Below are positions 1 to 12,060 of a DNA stretch of 37,115 bases, in pieces. Location: contig NZ_ABCS01000092.1 of assembly GCF_000170895.1 (NCBI RefSeq), positions 1 to 37,115 on the forward strand, read 5' to 3'. The notes under the pieces were generated by a model. The model was not told the DNA's origin and did not search any database. It saw only the letters and a program-made list of their open reading frames with translations. This DNA is from Plesiocystis pacifica SIR-1 (lineage in GTDB: Bacteria; Myxococcota_A; Polyangia; Nannocystales; Nannocystaceae). Positions within the stretch are counted from its first letter, which is position 1, and the number at the start of each line of letters is the position of its first letter. The position numbers were made by a program, and so were the translations under genes.

Positions 1-16
1 CACCCCCGCCAGATGA

Positions 17-133
17 CGCCCCCGCGAGCGGGGGCGACCCCATGCCCACTCGCAGGCACGAACCCCATTGCCCCACGACCAAAGCGGAGGAGCGGACAGC
101 GACGAAGCGCCCCCGGTCCCCCCCCTGTGGGGG
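17..133 (-). repeat. Dispersed two-hairpin repeat element, copy 1
   Basis: This copy matches elements at 1675-2063, 11888-12003 and 19574-19692. A perfect GC hairpin (CGCCCCCG, loop CGAG, CGGGGGCG) lies at 17-36. A core containing AAAGCGGAGGAGCGG follows, and then a second weaker GGGGGC/GCCCCC pairing close to position 130. Read on the minus strand it begins at the stop codon of the di-haem peroxidase gene and ends in the GC hairpin. It would therefore form the 3' untranslated part of that transcript. Its function is unknown; a termination or RNA-processing role is inferred from structure only. Confidence 0.75.
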
Positions 134-1429
<1,296 letters not shown>

Positions 1430-1596
1430 GCCCTCCGGAGTTGCGAAGACCGTGCCGGCTGTCTCGGCGCGCTCAAGCGCGCGGTCGATTGCAACACCGA
1501 GCCCCTCAGACGCTCGCTTTGTTGGCTTGGGGAGGGTTGTGCTCGGCGCTCGCGGGGCCCTGCGCGCGGGGTCGCTCGCGCGTGGTCGCCGAAATT

Positions 1597-1631
1597 GCGA
1601 GACCCGCAGGCTGGACGCGTGCGGGTCTTGC
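1597..1631. other. Perfect hairpin upstream of the peroxidase gene
   Basis: Arms GCGAGACCCGCA (1597-1608) and TGCGGGTCTTGC (1620-1631) pair over 12 positions, with one G-U wobble in one orientation, around an 11-base loop. The hairpin lies about 170 bp upstream of the peroxidase start and just before the tandem repeat block. No T-run follows on either side, so it is not an obvious terminator. It could be a leader structure or operator; the function is not known. Confidence 0.4.
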
Positions 1632-1674
1632 AAGCTTCGCCCACTCGAAGGTGGTCAATAGGGGGCGACTCGGG

Positions 1675-2063
1675 GCAGTCGAGGAATCCACGCCCCCGCG
1701 AGCGGGGGCGACCACGAGCCTTCTCCAGGGCACGAACGCCATTGTCCACCAAGCCAAAGCAGCGGAGCGCGCCCGGTGCGAGGCGGCTGTGGGTGCAGTC
1801 GAGGAATCCACGCCCCCGCGAGCGGGGGCGACCACGAGCCTTCTCCAGGGCACGAACGCCATTGTCCACCAAGCCAAAGCGGAGGAGCGGAGCGACGAAG
1901 CGCGCCCGGTGCGAGGCGGCTGTGGGTGCAGTCGAGGAATCCACGCCCCCGCGAGCGGGGGCGACCACGAGCCTTCTCGAAGGGACGAACGCCATTGCCC
2001 ACCAAGCCAAAGCGGAGGAGCGGAGCGACGAAGCGCGCCCGGTGCGAGGCGGCTGTGGGGGCA
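1675..2063 (-). repeat. Three tandem copies of the dispersed two-hairpin element
   Basis: Three consecutive units begin at 1675, 1795 and 1928. Each starts with GCAGTCGAGGAATCC, carries the hairpin CGCCCCCG-CGAG-CGGGGGCG, a middle box around CACGAACGCCATTG and CCAAAGCGGAGGAGCGG, and ends in GGCGGCTGTGGG. Unit 1 (120 bp) lacks 13 bp present in unit 2 (133 bp). Unit 3 differs in the middle and ends in GGGGGC. The block fills most of the 643 bp between the peroxidase start and the 3' end of the zinc-ribbon gene. Read on the minus strand it starts 9 bases after that gene's stop. All six frames read through parts of it, but the frames are repeat artefacts. Confidence 0.85.
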
Positions 2064-2072
2064 AAACAGAAC

Positions 2073-4412
2073 TCAGCCGGCCTTGGACAGGCGCTCGGAC
2101 TGGCGCTTGGCCTCGTCGGCGAACAGGCCGTCGGGGGCGAGCTCGAGGTACTTGGTGTAGCCCTCGAGGGCGCTCGAGTCCTCGCCCTTGCCCTGCTGGA
2201 CCACGGCCACGACCATCCAGCAGGTCGCCTGCTTGTCGTCCACGCTCACGCAGGTGTTGGCGGTGGTGAGCGCGTCGTCGAGCTTGCTGCGCTCGAGGTG
2301 GACCAGGGACAGGCGGGCGAGGGCGCGGGGCTCCTCGGGGACCTTGCCGAGGATCTCCTCGAGGATCTCCTGGGCCTGCTTGTGGCGGGCCTTGTTGTAG
2401 AGCTTCTCGGCCTCGGCGAGCTTCTCTTCGAGCTCGGCGGGGTCGATGGCCGGGGGCGGAGGCTCGGGCGGCGGGGCCTCGCCGGTGTCGGTCTCGCCCG
2501 GGGCCTCGCCGGTCTCCGCGGCGGGCTCGGCCTCTTCGGCGCCTGCCTTGGTCGCCTCGTCTGCGCCGGCCTCTTCCTCGCCGGCCTCGGCCACGGCGAC
2601 CTCGGTGTCGGCGGCGTCTCCTCCGTCCTCACCGCCGCCAAAGATGGCGCCGCGGAACACGAACGCGAGCACGGCGATCAGGCCGACGGCGCCGAGGCTG
2701 ATCGGGACCCAGGGGAGCTTCTTGGCCCCGGGGCTGTCGGCGACGAGGGAGGGCGACTCGCCCAGCATGCTGTCGTCGTCGTCATCGTCGTCGTCGAAGT
2801 CGTCATCGTCGAAGTCATCGTCGTCGTCGTCGAAGTCATCGTCGTCGTCGTCGAAGTCATCGTCGTCGTCGAAGTCCGTGGACCTGGACTTGGCCTTGAC
2901 CGGCTCGGGGCTCGGCTGGGGCGCTTCGGCCTTGGCCTCGGCCGCCCGCGTGGGCATGGAGCCGGGCAGGGCGACCTCGTCGAGGCCCGCGTCGTCGGGC
3001 TCGCCGGGGTGAGGCGTGGGGTAGGGGCTGATGCCCGGCTGGACCGGCCCTGGCGGGGTCCCAGCGGGGGGTCCCTCGGGCAGCGGCGCGCCAAAGTTGG
3101 CCACGGGATCGTCGTCGAACTCGTCGTCGTCGAACTCGTCGTCGCCCACGTCGGAGAAGGGCGCGGGGGCGGGCGGCTGCGCGGGTTGGATCGGCGCAGA
3201 GCCAAAGGCGGGCGGCGGGGCGATGCCGGGGCTCGGAGCCGGGGCGGGCTCGGGAGCGGGCTGAGGCGCCGTCTGTGCGACGGGTGCCGAGTCGGGCGCG
3301 GGCGGATCCCAAGGTCGCGGCGCCCACACGGGTTGTTGAGGCGGCGGCGACTGGGGCTGGAGGTGAGCGCTGTGCGGCGCGGCAGCAGGGGCGCGCGAGG
3401 GAGCGGCGGCAGGCGTGGTCGCCGGACCCGAGGCGGCGGCCCACAGCGGCGACGAGGGCGTGGGCGAGGGGCTCTGCTGGCCAGCCATCGCGCCCATGGC
3501 CGCCGCGGCGGGGCTGGGCGAGGGCGCTGGGGCGGGTGCGGGGAAGCTGGGCTGGGTCCAGCCCACGGGGGCGCGGGCGGGATCCGAGGAGGGCTGGTTC
3601 CGGGCGTGGGCCTGGGCCTGGGCCTGGGCCTCGCGCTGTTCGTGGGTCAGCCACGAGGGCGGCTGCCAGACCGCGTCGCTGGTCGCCGCGGCGGGCTCGT
3701 CGACGAGGGGCTGCGACAGGCCGGCGAACTCCTCGGCGATGTCCTGGGACTCGGCCGTGCCCATCACCGGCGCGGCGCGGCCAGCCATGCGCGCGTCTCC
3801 GTCTTGGGCGCGGGTCTCGTGGCTCAGGGGCGGGCGCCACGAAGGCGCAGCGGCCGGAGCCGGGGCGGCCTTGGGTCCGCTGTCCTCCCCGTCGGGGTGC
3901 CAGCGCGCCGCTCGGGGGGCCGGGGAGCCGAGGCTTCGCCCGCCCTGGGGCTTCCACGCGTCGGCGGGCGTGCCACCGTGCTGCGGATCGTTGCCCGGCG
4001 AGGGGGCCGAGCCGTGCAGGCCAGGGTAGGGACCGGGCGCCTCGTAGCGGGGCTCGAGGTCGGGCTCGGGGGCTGGCACGTTGGGTGCCTCGACGCTGCC
4101 GGCGATCTGTCCGGCGGGGCCGGGCGGGATCAAGCCAGCGACGTTCGCATCACTCGGAATCTGCCGCGGCGAGCTCGACGGTCCGCTCGTCGGCGCGGCC
4201 GAGGGCGTGAGCGGGGGCGAGTCGGGCCGGGCGAGGCCTTGCTCTTGCCCGAGGCGACGGACGACCTCCCGGGTGATCTGCTCGGAAAGCTTGCCCAGCT
4301 GATCCTGTTCCGACCACGCTGGCCGCTTGCTCGGGTCGAGCCACTCGCCACAATACCGGCACTTGACTGCCGATTCCCGAATGTGTTCTCCGCAAAATGG
4401 GCAGGCCTTCAC
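2073..4412 (-). CDS. Zinc-ribbon, poly-Asp, single-pass membrane protein with C-terminal TPR-like region
   Basis: 779-residue protein of unknown function. A C4 zinc ribbon opens it (Cys4, Cys7, Cys18, Cys21: CPFC...CRYC), followed by a very long Pro/Ala-rich disordered stretch. Next come aspartate clusters separated by single Phe residues (coded around 2765-2876) and one transmembrane helix (LGAVGLIAVLAFVF, about residues 570-590). After an acidic Ala/Glu linker there is a C-terminal helical region with TPR character (AEKLYNKARHKQAQEILEEI, then ALARLSLVHLERSKLDDAL). The start is a GTG at 4412, which places the zinc ribbon at the N-terminus. The layout suggests a cytoplasmic zinc ribbon and an outward-facing TPR scaffold. 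The two-hairpin repeats lie just downstream. Zinc binding is inferred. Confidence 0.85.
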   Translation of the reverse strand: MKACPFCGEHIRESAVKCRYCGEWLDPSKRPAWSEQDQLGKLSEQITREVVRRLGQEQGLARPDSPPLTPSAAPTSGPSSSPRQIPSDANVAGLIPPGPAGQIAGSVEAPNVPAPEPDLEPRYEAPGPYPGLHGSAPSPGNDPQHGGTPADAWKPQGGRSLGSPAPRAARWHPDGEDSGPKAAPAPAAAPSWRPPLSHETRAQDGDARMAGRAAPVMGTAESQDIAEEFAGLSQPLVDEPAAATSDAVWQPPSWLTHEQREAQAQAQAHARNQPSSDPARAPVGWTQPSFPAPAPAPSPSPAAAAMGAMAGQQSPSPTPSSPLWAAASGPATTPAAAPSRAPAAAPHSAHLQPQSPPPQQPVWAPRPWDPPAPDSAPVAQTAPQPAPEPAPAPSPGIAPPPAFGSAPIQPAQPPAPAPFSDVGDDEFDDDEFDDDPVANFGAPLPEGPPAGTPPGPVQPGISPYPTPHPGEPDDAGLDEVALPGSMPTRAAEAKAEAPQPSPEPVKAKSRSTDFDDDDDFDDDDDDFDDDDDDFDDDDFDDDDDDDDSMLGESPSLVADSPGAKKLPWVPISLGAVGLIAVLAFVFRGAIFGGGEDGGDAADTEVAVAEAGEEEAGADEATKAGAEEAEPAAETGEAPGETDTGEAPPPEPPPPAIDPAELEEKLAEAEKLYNKARHKQAQEILEEILGKVPEEPRALARLSLVHLERSKLDDALTTANTCVSVDDKQATCWMVVAVVQQGKGEDSSALEGYTKYLELAPDGLFADEAKRQSERLSKAG

Positions 4413-4603
4413 GTCCAGCGCAACTTAGCACAGACCACCTAGCAGCCGATCTGTGAACACACGTACAAGCTGAGCGCCTGCGGGGTCCCTGAAACGATTG
4501 GCCGTGGGCGGGTCCCCGCGGGCAACGAGTGCCGTCCCCGTCGAGCGCCCCTGGCGCGGAAGATGGCTCGTAACGCGATCGAAGGCTCACCCGTGCGCCG
4601 GAC

Positions 4604-5986
4604 ATGGACCACCAAGAGCACCGAAACATCGTCGACGTCGCCGTCATCGGGGGAGGCCTCGCAGGGCTCGCCGCGGCCGCCTCGCTGGGCCGCGCCGGCT
4701 TGCGCGTGCGCTGTTGCGAGCGGGCGGCGAGCTTTGGCGGGCGCGGGCGCACCTTGATCACGGAGACCGAGGCGGGCCGCTTCGCCATGAACCTCGGCGC
4801 CCACGCGCTCTACCTCAGCGGGCGCGCGCGTCCGATCCTCGAAGACCTGGGGGTCGCGTGCGTGGGCGGGACGCCCCAGGTCGAGTCCGCCTACCTCGCC
4901 GACGGTCGCAGCCATCGCCTGCCCGCGACGCCCGGGGCGTTGATCGCCAGCACGGCCCTGGACCTGCGCGGAAAGCTCGGGCTGATGCGGGTGTTCGCCG
5001 GCCTCTCGCGCGTGGATCCGGCGACCCTGGCGGGGATGAGCGCGGAGGACTGGATCGCCGCGCGGGCCGGCGGAGCGACCTGCCACCGCATGCTGCGCTC
5101 GTTGTTCACGCTCACGAGCTACTCGGCCCGGCTCGACACCCTCGACGCCCGGGCGGCGGTCCGCTCCCTCCAGCTGGCTCTCCAGGGGGTGCGCTACATC
5201 GACGGCGGGTGGCAGGCCCTGGTCGAGGGGACGCTGCAGGCCGCGCGCGCGCACGGGGTCGAGCTGCGGCCGAACTGCGGGGTCCGTCGGCTGACGCGGG
5301 ATCCCGAGGGCGGCTGGATCGTCGAGGCCGGAGACGAACGCTGGCGCGCGCGGCAGGTGATCCTCGCTCTGGGGCCCGGGCCGGCGCGGCGCTTGTTGGC
5401 CGAGGCGGAGGTGCGCACGGGCTCGATCCCCGCAGACGCGCGGGCCGTGCACGCGGCCTGCCTCGAGCTGGGCCTGCGCGGTCCGTGGACCAAGCCGGCC
5501 TTCGCCCTGCGCAGCGAGCCGGCGACCTACCTCTCGGTCCACTCGCACACGGCCCAGGACATGGCGCCAAAGGGCTGCTGCGCGCTCTCGGTCGTCGTCT
5601 ACCTGGGGCGCGAGGCTCTCGACGCCGACGCTGTGCGGGCGCGGGCAGAGTCCATGGTCGACGCCCTCGAGCCGAGCTGGCGCGAGCGGGTCCTCGCCCG
5701 CCGCTTCATGCCGCGCATGGTCGTCGCCCACGCCCTGCCGGCGCCCGGCGTCGAGGTGGGGACCGGCCTGGCCGAGCCCGAGCCCGCCCCCGGTCTGCAC
5801 CTCGTCGGCGACTGGGTGCGGCGGCCGGAGGAGGCCCCCGGCGATCCCGCGCTGCTCCTCGACTCGGCCCTGGCGAGCGCGATGACTGCGGTCGAGGGCG
5901 TCCGTCGGACGCTCTCGAGGGCCCCAAGTGCGCGCGCCCGGCTCGTGGGGAACGAACCGGGCGCAGGTGTGGGGGTTGCGATCTGA
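4604..5986 (+). CDS. FAD-dependent amine oxidase / phytoene desaturase-like oxidoreductase
   Basis: 460-residue flavoprotein. The N-terminus carries a Rossmann dinucleotide-binding motif, VAVIGGGLAGLAAAASLGRAG (residues about 12-32), followed by the second FAD-contact segment FGGRGRT. The C-terminus has the typical closing FAD motif LHLVGDWV, then a helix (LLLDSALASAMTAVEGVRR). The length and middle region fit the amine oxidase superfamily, which includes phytoene desaturases, protoporphyrinogen oxidases and monoamine oxidases. Nothing visible fixes the substrate. The ATG at 4604 is the first good start and leaves only a short leader before the Rossmann strand. No signal peptide is seen, so the enzyme is probably cytoplasmic or peripheral to the membrane. 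The gene stands alone and converges on the yqeY-like gene across a GC hairpin. No carotenoid or haem genes are nearby. Confidence 0.85.
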   Translation: MDHQEHRNIVDVAVIGGGLAGLAAAASLGRAGLRVRCCERAASFGGRGRTLITETEAGRFAMNLGAHALYLSGRARPILEDLGVACVGGTPQVESAYLADGRSHRLPATPGALIASTALDLRGKLGLMRVFAGLSRVDPATLAGMSAEDWIAARAGGATCHRMLRSLFTLTSYSARLDTLDARAAVRSLQLALQGVRYIDGGWQALVEGTLQAARAHGVELRPNCGVRRLTRDPEGGWIVEAGDERWRARQVILALGPGPARRLLAEAEVRTGSIPADARAVHAACLELGLRGPWTKPAFALRSEPATYLSVHSHTAQDMAPKGCCALSVVVYLGREALDADAVRARAESMVDALEPSWRERVLARRFMPRMVVAHALPAPGVEVGTGLAEPEPAPGLHLVGDWVRRPEEAPGDPALLLDSALASAMTAVEGVRRTLSRAPSARARLVGNEPGAGVGVAI

Positions 5987-6048
5987 GCCGGTTGGAGGGC
6001 GTCAGCCCGACCGCCGGGGAGGACCCGTGACGGCTTTGCCGGCGCCGG

Positions 6049-6070
6049 GGAGGGGCTGCGTAGCCCCTCC
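6049..6070. terminator. Bidirectional hairpin between convergent genes
   Basis: Perfect 9-bp stem GGAGGGGCT / AGCCCCTCC with loop GCGT, lying in the 90 bp between the FAD enzyme stop (5986) and the YqeY stop (6077). No T-run follows on either strand, so it is either a weak intrinsic terminator or a 3'-end stabiliser. The position between two converging genes supports a terminator role. Confidence 0.55.
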
Positions 6071-6076
6071 ATCCAA

Positions 6077-6541
6077 CTAGCTGAGCATGGCCTCGGCGGC
6101 CTTGCGGGCGAGGTCGCCGTCGACCTCGTCGCGGTGGGACTTCATGATCAGCCCCATGAGCCGGCCCATCTGCTTCTTCGCGGTGATGCCGTTGTCCTCG
6201 GCGAGCTTGCGCACGAGGGCCTCGGTGGCCGCCGCGTCGAGCTTCTTGGGCAGGTACTGCTCGCAGAACTCGAGCTCGAAGCGCGTCTCGGCGAGGGCCT
6301 CACCGGCCTTGTCGCCGAGACCCTCGAGCTCGGCGATGGTCTTGCGGCACTGCTTGGCGTAGGCGGCGATGGTCTCGAGCCACAGCTCGTCGTTCTCCTC
6401 GGCGCCCGAGCCCGACTTGAGCACGTTGAGGACCTTGCTCTTGAGCATCCCGATGACCGTCTTGGTCTGCTCGTCTCGGGCGAGGCGAGCCTTGCGGAAA
6501 GCCTTGTCGATCTGACCCTTGATGTCTTTGGCCTCGGCCAT
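6077..6541 (-). CDS. yqeY: GatB/YqeY domain protein
   Basis: 154-residue protein that fits the YqeY family in length and pattern. It has an N-terminal helical part (KDIKGQIDKAFRKARLARDE, VIGMLKSKVLN), a middle segment with EFCEQYLPKKLDAAATEALV, and a C-terminal part (KKQMGRLMGLIMKSHRDEVDGDLA). YqeY resembles the tail domain of GatB, the amidotransferase subunit that acts on mischarged tRNA; its own cellular role is not settled. The ATG at 6541 is preferred over the longer opening at 6586, whose extra 15 residues look unlike the family. No GatCAB genes are in view. The gene is single and converges with the FAD enzyme gene. Confidence 0.9.
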   Translation of the reverse strand: MAEAKDIKGQIDKAFRKARLARDEQTKTVIGMLKSKVLNVLKSGSGAEENDELWLETIAAYAKQCRKTIAELEGLGDKAGEALAETRFELEFCEQYLPKKLDAAATEALVRKLAEDNGITAKKQMGRLMGLIMKSHRDEVDGDLARKAAEAMLS

Positions 6542-6720
6542 GGCGGCCAGACTAACCGAGGGGACGCCGTCGGCAAGGCGTTTCACAGGGGACTGGCCGT
6601 GTGCATCAAAGGGCCCCCGAGACCCCTGCGAGAAACGCGCCGGGGTGCTCTGGACCTCGACGAACGATTTTTTTCGACCCGCGCCAACCCAAGCCGAGCC
6701 CGGTCGGCTAGGGAAGCTCG

Positions 6721-7455
6721 GTGACCCCGACGTCCCCAGAGCTCGCCCCCAACGGCTGGACCCGCACGCTCTTGCGTGGCTTCAAGGCGGGCGAGCGCGC
6801 GGCCTTGACCGAGGTCTACCGCGCCCACGCCGAAGAGGTCGCCGGGCTGCTGCGCCACGGCTTCGCCTTTGACAGCGGCGGTCGGCAGCACCGCTTCGTC
6901 GGCTACAGCTCGAGCTTCGAGCTCCAGGACGTGCTCCACGAGACCTTCCGCAAGGCCTTCGAGCCCCGGGCGCGGGCGGCCTACGACGGGATCCGTCCTT
7001 ACGGACCCTACGTGCGGACCATCGCCCGCAACCTCGTGCTGCGCAGCTTTCGTGCCCGCGAGGTGCTCTTCCCCGTCGACGAGGAGGGGGCCTACGCGAG
7101 CGAGGACGGCCCGCGGGTGGCCCTGCCCGTGGACGCGGGCCCGAGCCCCGAGCGCGAGGTCCACGATCGCCAGGTCGCGGCCCTGGTCGCGGGCTTCCTC
7201 GCCAGCCTCGGCGAGGCCGAGCGCCGCCTGGTCCAGCTGCGCTTCGTCGAGGGCCTGTCCCAGCGCGACGCCGCCGAGGCCCTGGGCCTGGGTCGGCAGC
7301 GGATCCGGACCCAGGAAAAACGTCTGCGCCAGCGCCTGTTGACCTACCTGCGCGAGCACGGCGAGGTCAGCCTGGTCGACGGCATGATCGCCAACGTCGG
7401 CCTGCCCATGCTCCTCGCCGAGGGCCTGCAGCTCCTCGCGGAGGTGCGCTGGTGA
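6721..7455 (+). CDS. RNA polymerase sigma-70 family factor, ECF-like
   Basis: 244-residue sigma factor. Region 2 spans about residues 25-115, with LQDVLHETFRKAF and YVRTIARNLVLRSFRAR. Region 4 spans about 155-225, with LVQLRFVEGLSQRDAAEALG followed by a recognition-helix segment RQRIRTQEKRLRQRL. There is no region 1 or 3, so it is of the ECF type, although the linker and C-terminal tail are longer than in minimal ECF factors. The start is a GTG at 6721 and no strong Shine-Dalgarno is visible. The stop overlaps the next gene's GTG by four bases, which implies translational coupling. Its regulon may include the downstream caspase-barrel gene; this is inferred from arrangement only. Confidence 0.9.
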   Translation: MTPTSPELAPNGWTRTLLRGFKAGERAALTEVYRAHAEEVAGLLRHGFAFDSGGRQHRFVGYSSSFELQDVLHETFRKAFEPRARAAYDGIRPYGPYVRTIARNLVLRSFRAREVLFPVDEEGAYASEDGPRVALPVDAGPSPEREVHDRQVAALVAGFLASLGEAERRLVQLRFVEGLSQRDAAEALGLGRQRIRTQEKRLRQRLLTYLREHGEVSLVDGMIANVGLPMLLAEGLQLLAEVRW

Positions 7456-8501
7456 GCCGGGCCCGCGAGCTCGAGCGGCTGGTCGAGCGCGAGCTCGTCG
7501 AGGGCCTCGATCGCAACCGTCGGCACGCGCTGGTCGAGCGCCTGCGCGGCCTCGGGCAGCCCGCGTCCGCCGGCCCGGGACGGGTCCAGCCGCGGCAGAC
7601 CTGGGACCGTGCGATGGCGGCCTTCCGCGTCCTCGAGGACGCGCCCGTGGCCAAGGTCGAGCTCGACCAGGTCGAGCGCTGGCTGTTCGAAGACCTGGCC
7701 GAGGACGGCCACCTCGCCCCGGAGCCCGGCCTGGGCCGTCGCCGCGGACGAAAGTGGTGGACCCTGGGCCTGGCGAGCGTGGCCTCGATCGCGGCCGCGG
7801 CCGCTGCCCTGGCGCTGGTCCTCGTCGACGCCGAAGGCTCGCTCGTCGACGCGGGCTCGGTCGACGCGCTGGTCGAGTCGGGCGCGCTCCAGGCCCGCGG
7901 CGCGCTGACCCTGCCGCGGCCTCTGGCCATCGACCCGGTGTGCGGGGATCCGGCCCGGTCCGTGGGCGGCGGCGTCGATGGCCTCGACCGGGGAGCCTGC
8001 GCCCTCGACGAGGTCCTCGGCTTCGCGCTGCGCATGGACTGGGAGCCGCGCCCGGCCGCCCACGGCGAGCCCGCGGCGCGAGCCTGGCTCCCGCCCGCCG
8101 ACGGCCCCATGCACGTCAGCTTGTTCGGCGTCGACGCCCGCGGGGAGCTGCTCTACTACGCGCCCACGCCAAAGCCCGCGCCCGCGTGGATCCTCGACGC
8201 GCCCGCGGATCCGCGCTCGGGTGAGCCGCGCTGGCAGGCCACGCCCATCGCCGTGCGCCTCGAGGTCAACCACGTCCCGGGCCCGCTGCGGGTCTTCGCC
8301 CTCGCCAGCCCCGAGCCGCCGACCCTCGCCGAGCTCGAGCGCTGGGCCGAGGCCCTCGCGGGCACCCCCGCGGCCGGGGTCGACACGCTCCCCTGGCACT
8401 TGCGCCTGAGCGACGCCGACTTCGGCGCCCGCGTCTGCCCCGAGCGCCAGCGCTGCGCCAGCGCCGAGACTTCCCTGCGCCTGCTTCCCCCGACCCGCTG
8501 A
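7452..8501 (+). CDS. Single-pass membrane protein, candidate anti-sigma partner
   Basis: 349-residue protein with no clear family match by eye. The N-terminal 100 residues are charged and helical (LVERELVEGLDRNRRHALVE, VELDQVERWLFEDLAEDG). One transmembrane helix follows (WWTLGLASVASIAAAAAALALVL, about 100-124). The outer C-terminal domain has a beta-rich pattern (MHVSLFGVDARGELLYYAP, PIAVRLEVNHVPGPLRVFALAS) that resembles DUF4384-like sensor domains. A C-terminal pair CPERQRC could form a disulphide. The GTG start overlaps the sigma-factor stop by four bases, the arrangement typical of sigma/anti-sigma pairs. An anti-sigma role is inferred; no zinc-binding anti-sigma motif (HxxxCxxC) is present. 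Confidence 0.75.
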   Translation: MSRARELERLVERELVEGLDRNRRHALVERLRGLGQPASAGPGRVQPRQTWDRAMAAFRVLEDAPVAKVELDQVERWLFEDLAEDGHLAPEPGLGRRRGRKWWTLGLASVASIAAAAAALALVLVDAEGSLVDAGSVDALVESGALQARGALTLPRPLAIDPVCGDPARSVGGGVDGLDRGACALDEVLGFALRMDWEPRPAAHGEPAARAWLPPADGPMHVSLFGVDARGELLYYAPTPKPAPAWILDAPADPRSGEPRWQATPIAVRLEVNHVPGPLRVFALASPEPPTLAELERWAEALAGTPAAGVDTLPWHLRLSDADFGARVCPERQRCASAETSLRLLPPTR

Positions 8502-8531
8502 AGCCCCTCGCCACCCCGAGGAAACCCCGCC

Positions 8532-10988
<2,457 letters not shown>

Positions 10989-11101
10989 GTCCGGGTCGCT
11001 CGTCGGCCACGGCGCGGGTCCTCGCGGGAGCGGGGGCCCACCGGGCTATTGGGCCAGCGGGGGTGCTGACCTCGATCGTGGGGTGGGGTAGCCTCCGGGC
11101 C

Positions 11102-11878
11102 ATGGCCGACGAGTCGAACACCACCGAGACCCAGCCCCCCGAGGGCGTGCGCGAAGAGGAGCTCGAGCCCGGCATCTTGCGCTGGCTGCTCGACAGCCCG
11201 CGTCGCCGCAACGCGATCTCGCCGGCGGTGTTCGACTGGATCAGCGAGCGCTGCGGGTCCCTCGCGGGCGAGGTGGTGATCATCCGCGGCTCGGGCGACG
11301 ACGCGTTCTCGGCCGGCTTCGATCTGACGGCCTTGGCCACGGAGCTCCAGGCCAGCAAGGGCCCGCCGGACCTGACCTTGATCCGCGCGACCCGGGCGAT
11401 GCAGGCCGCGAACGCGACCTTCCTGGCCTCGCTCAACGGCTACGTCATCGGGGCGGCCGTCGAGCTGGTCTCGGCCTGTGACCTGCGCATCGCTCGGGAG
11501 GGGGCCTCGCTGCGCCTGCCGGCCGGGCGCCTGGGCGTCGTCTACCACGCGGCCGGGCTGGCCCGGATCCACGCGGCCTTCGGCGGGACGATCGCCCGGC
11601 GGCTGCTCTTGGTCGGCGAAAAGGTGCCCATCGAGGACGCCCGCGCGAGCCTGTGCGGCCTCGTGCCCGCGGCCGAGCTCGACGGGGCGACCCTCGAGAC
11701 GGCCCAGTACATCCGCCAGCAGTCGTCGATCTCCGTGGCGGGCAACCGCCGGCTGCTGCGGGCCCTCGACCGGGTCCAGTCGCTGCCGGCGGATCTGCTG
11801 GAGTCCCACCAGATCGCGCGGCAGCAGGCCTACCAGACGATCGCGGGCATCAAGCCCGAGGCCGTGCGCGAGACCTGA
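11102..11878 (+). CDS. Crotonase-fold (enoyl-CoA hydratase/isomerase family) protein
   Basis: 258-residue crotonase superfamily protein that should act on an acyl-CoA. The oxyanion-hole segments are visible: DAFSAGFDLTALA at about residues 62-74 and NGYVIGAAVELVSACDLRIA at about 113-132. The glutamate equal to the first catalytic Glu of true hydratases is kept (GAAVEL). The second is replaced: the usual PE.NLG reads PAGRLGVVYH here. This resembles the PANLGVPY segment of E. coli methylmalonyl-CoA decarboxylase (ScpB), so decarboxylation or isomerisation is more likely than hydration. The ATG at 11102 is used; the longer open frame upstream is a shadow of the caspase gene. A two-hairpin element starts ten bases after the stop. 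Confidence 0.85.
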   Translation: MADESNTTETQPPEGVREEELEPGILRWLLDSPRRRNAISPAVFDWISERCGSLAGEVVIIRGSGDDAFSAGFDLTALATELQASKGPPDLTLIRATRAMQAANATFLASLNGYVIGAAVELVSACDLRIAREGASLRLPAGRLGVVYHAAGLARIHAAFGGTIARRLLLVGEKVPIEDARASLCGLVPAAELDGATLETAQYIRQQSSISVAGNRRLLRALDRVQSLPADLLESHQIARQQAYQTIAGIKPEAVRET

Positions 11879-11887
11879 AACAGCTTT

Positions 11888-12003
11888 GCCCCCGCAGCCG
11901 CCTTGCACCGGGGGCGCTTCGTCGCTTCGCTCCTCCGCTTGGCCGGTGGGCGATGGTGTTCGTGCCTTGGAGCCGGCATGGGGTCGCCCCCGGGTCCGGG
12001 GCG
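11888..12003 (+). repeat. Dispersed two-hairpin element, downstream of the crotonase gene
   Basis: Reverse orientation relative to copy 1. It begins with GCCCCCGCAG and pairs with CGGGGGC after a 14-base loop (first hairpin, 11888-11914). It continues with GCTTCGTCGCTTCGCTCCTCC and GTTCGTGCCTTGG, and ends with an imperfect GCCCC/GGGGC hairpin near 12003. As at copies 1 and 3, the GCCCCC end lies within about ten bases of a gene's stop codon, on the sense strand of that gene. Confidence 0.75.
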
Positions 12004-12060
12004 TCAGTTGGCGGGGGTGAGGTTCGGCTGGGTTTGGTCGCTGGCGGTCGCCGGTGGTTG

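Noticed and set aside
1675..2063. CRISPR-like array
   Set aside because: There are only three units of about 130 bp, with no short repeat/unique spacer alternation and no cas genes.
1776..4442. Plus-strand open frame opposite the zinc-ribbon protein
   Set aside because: It starts inside the repeat block and mirrors the real gene. The poly-Val tract is the complement of the Asp codons.
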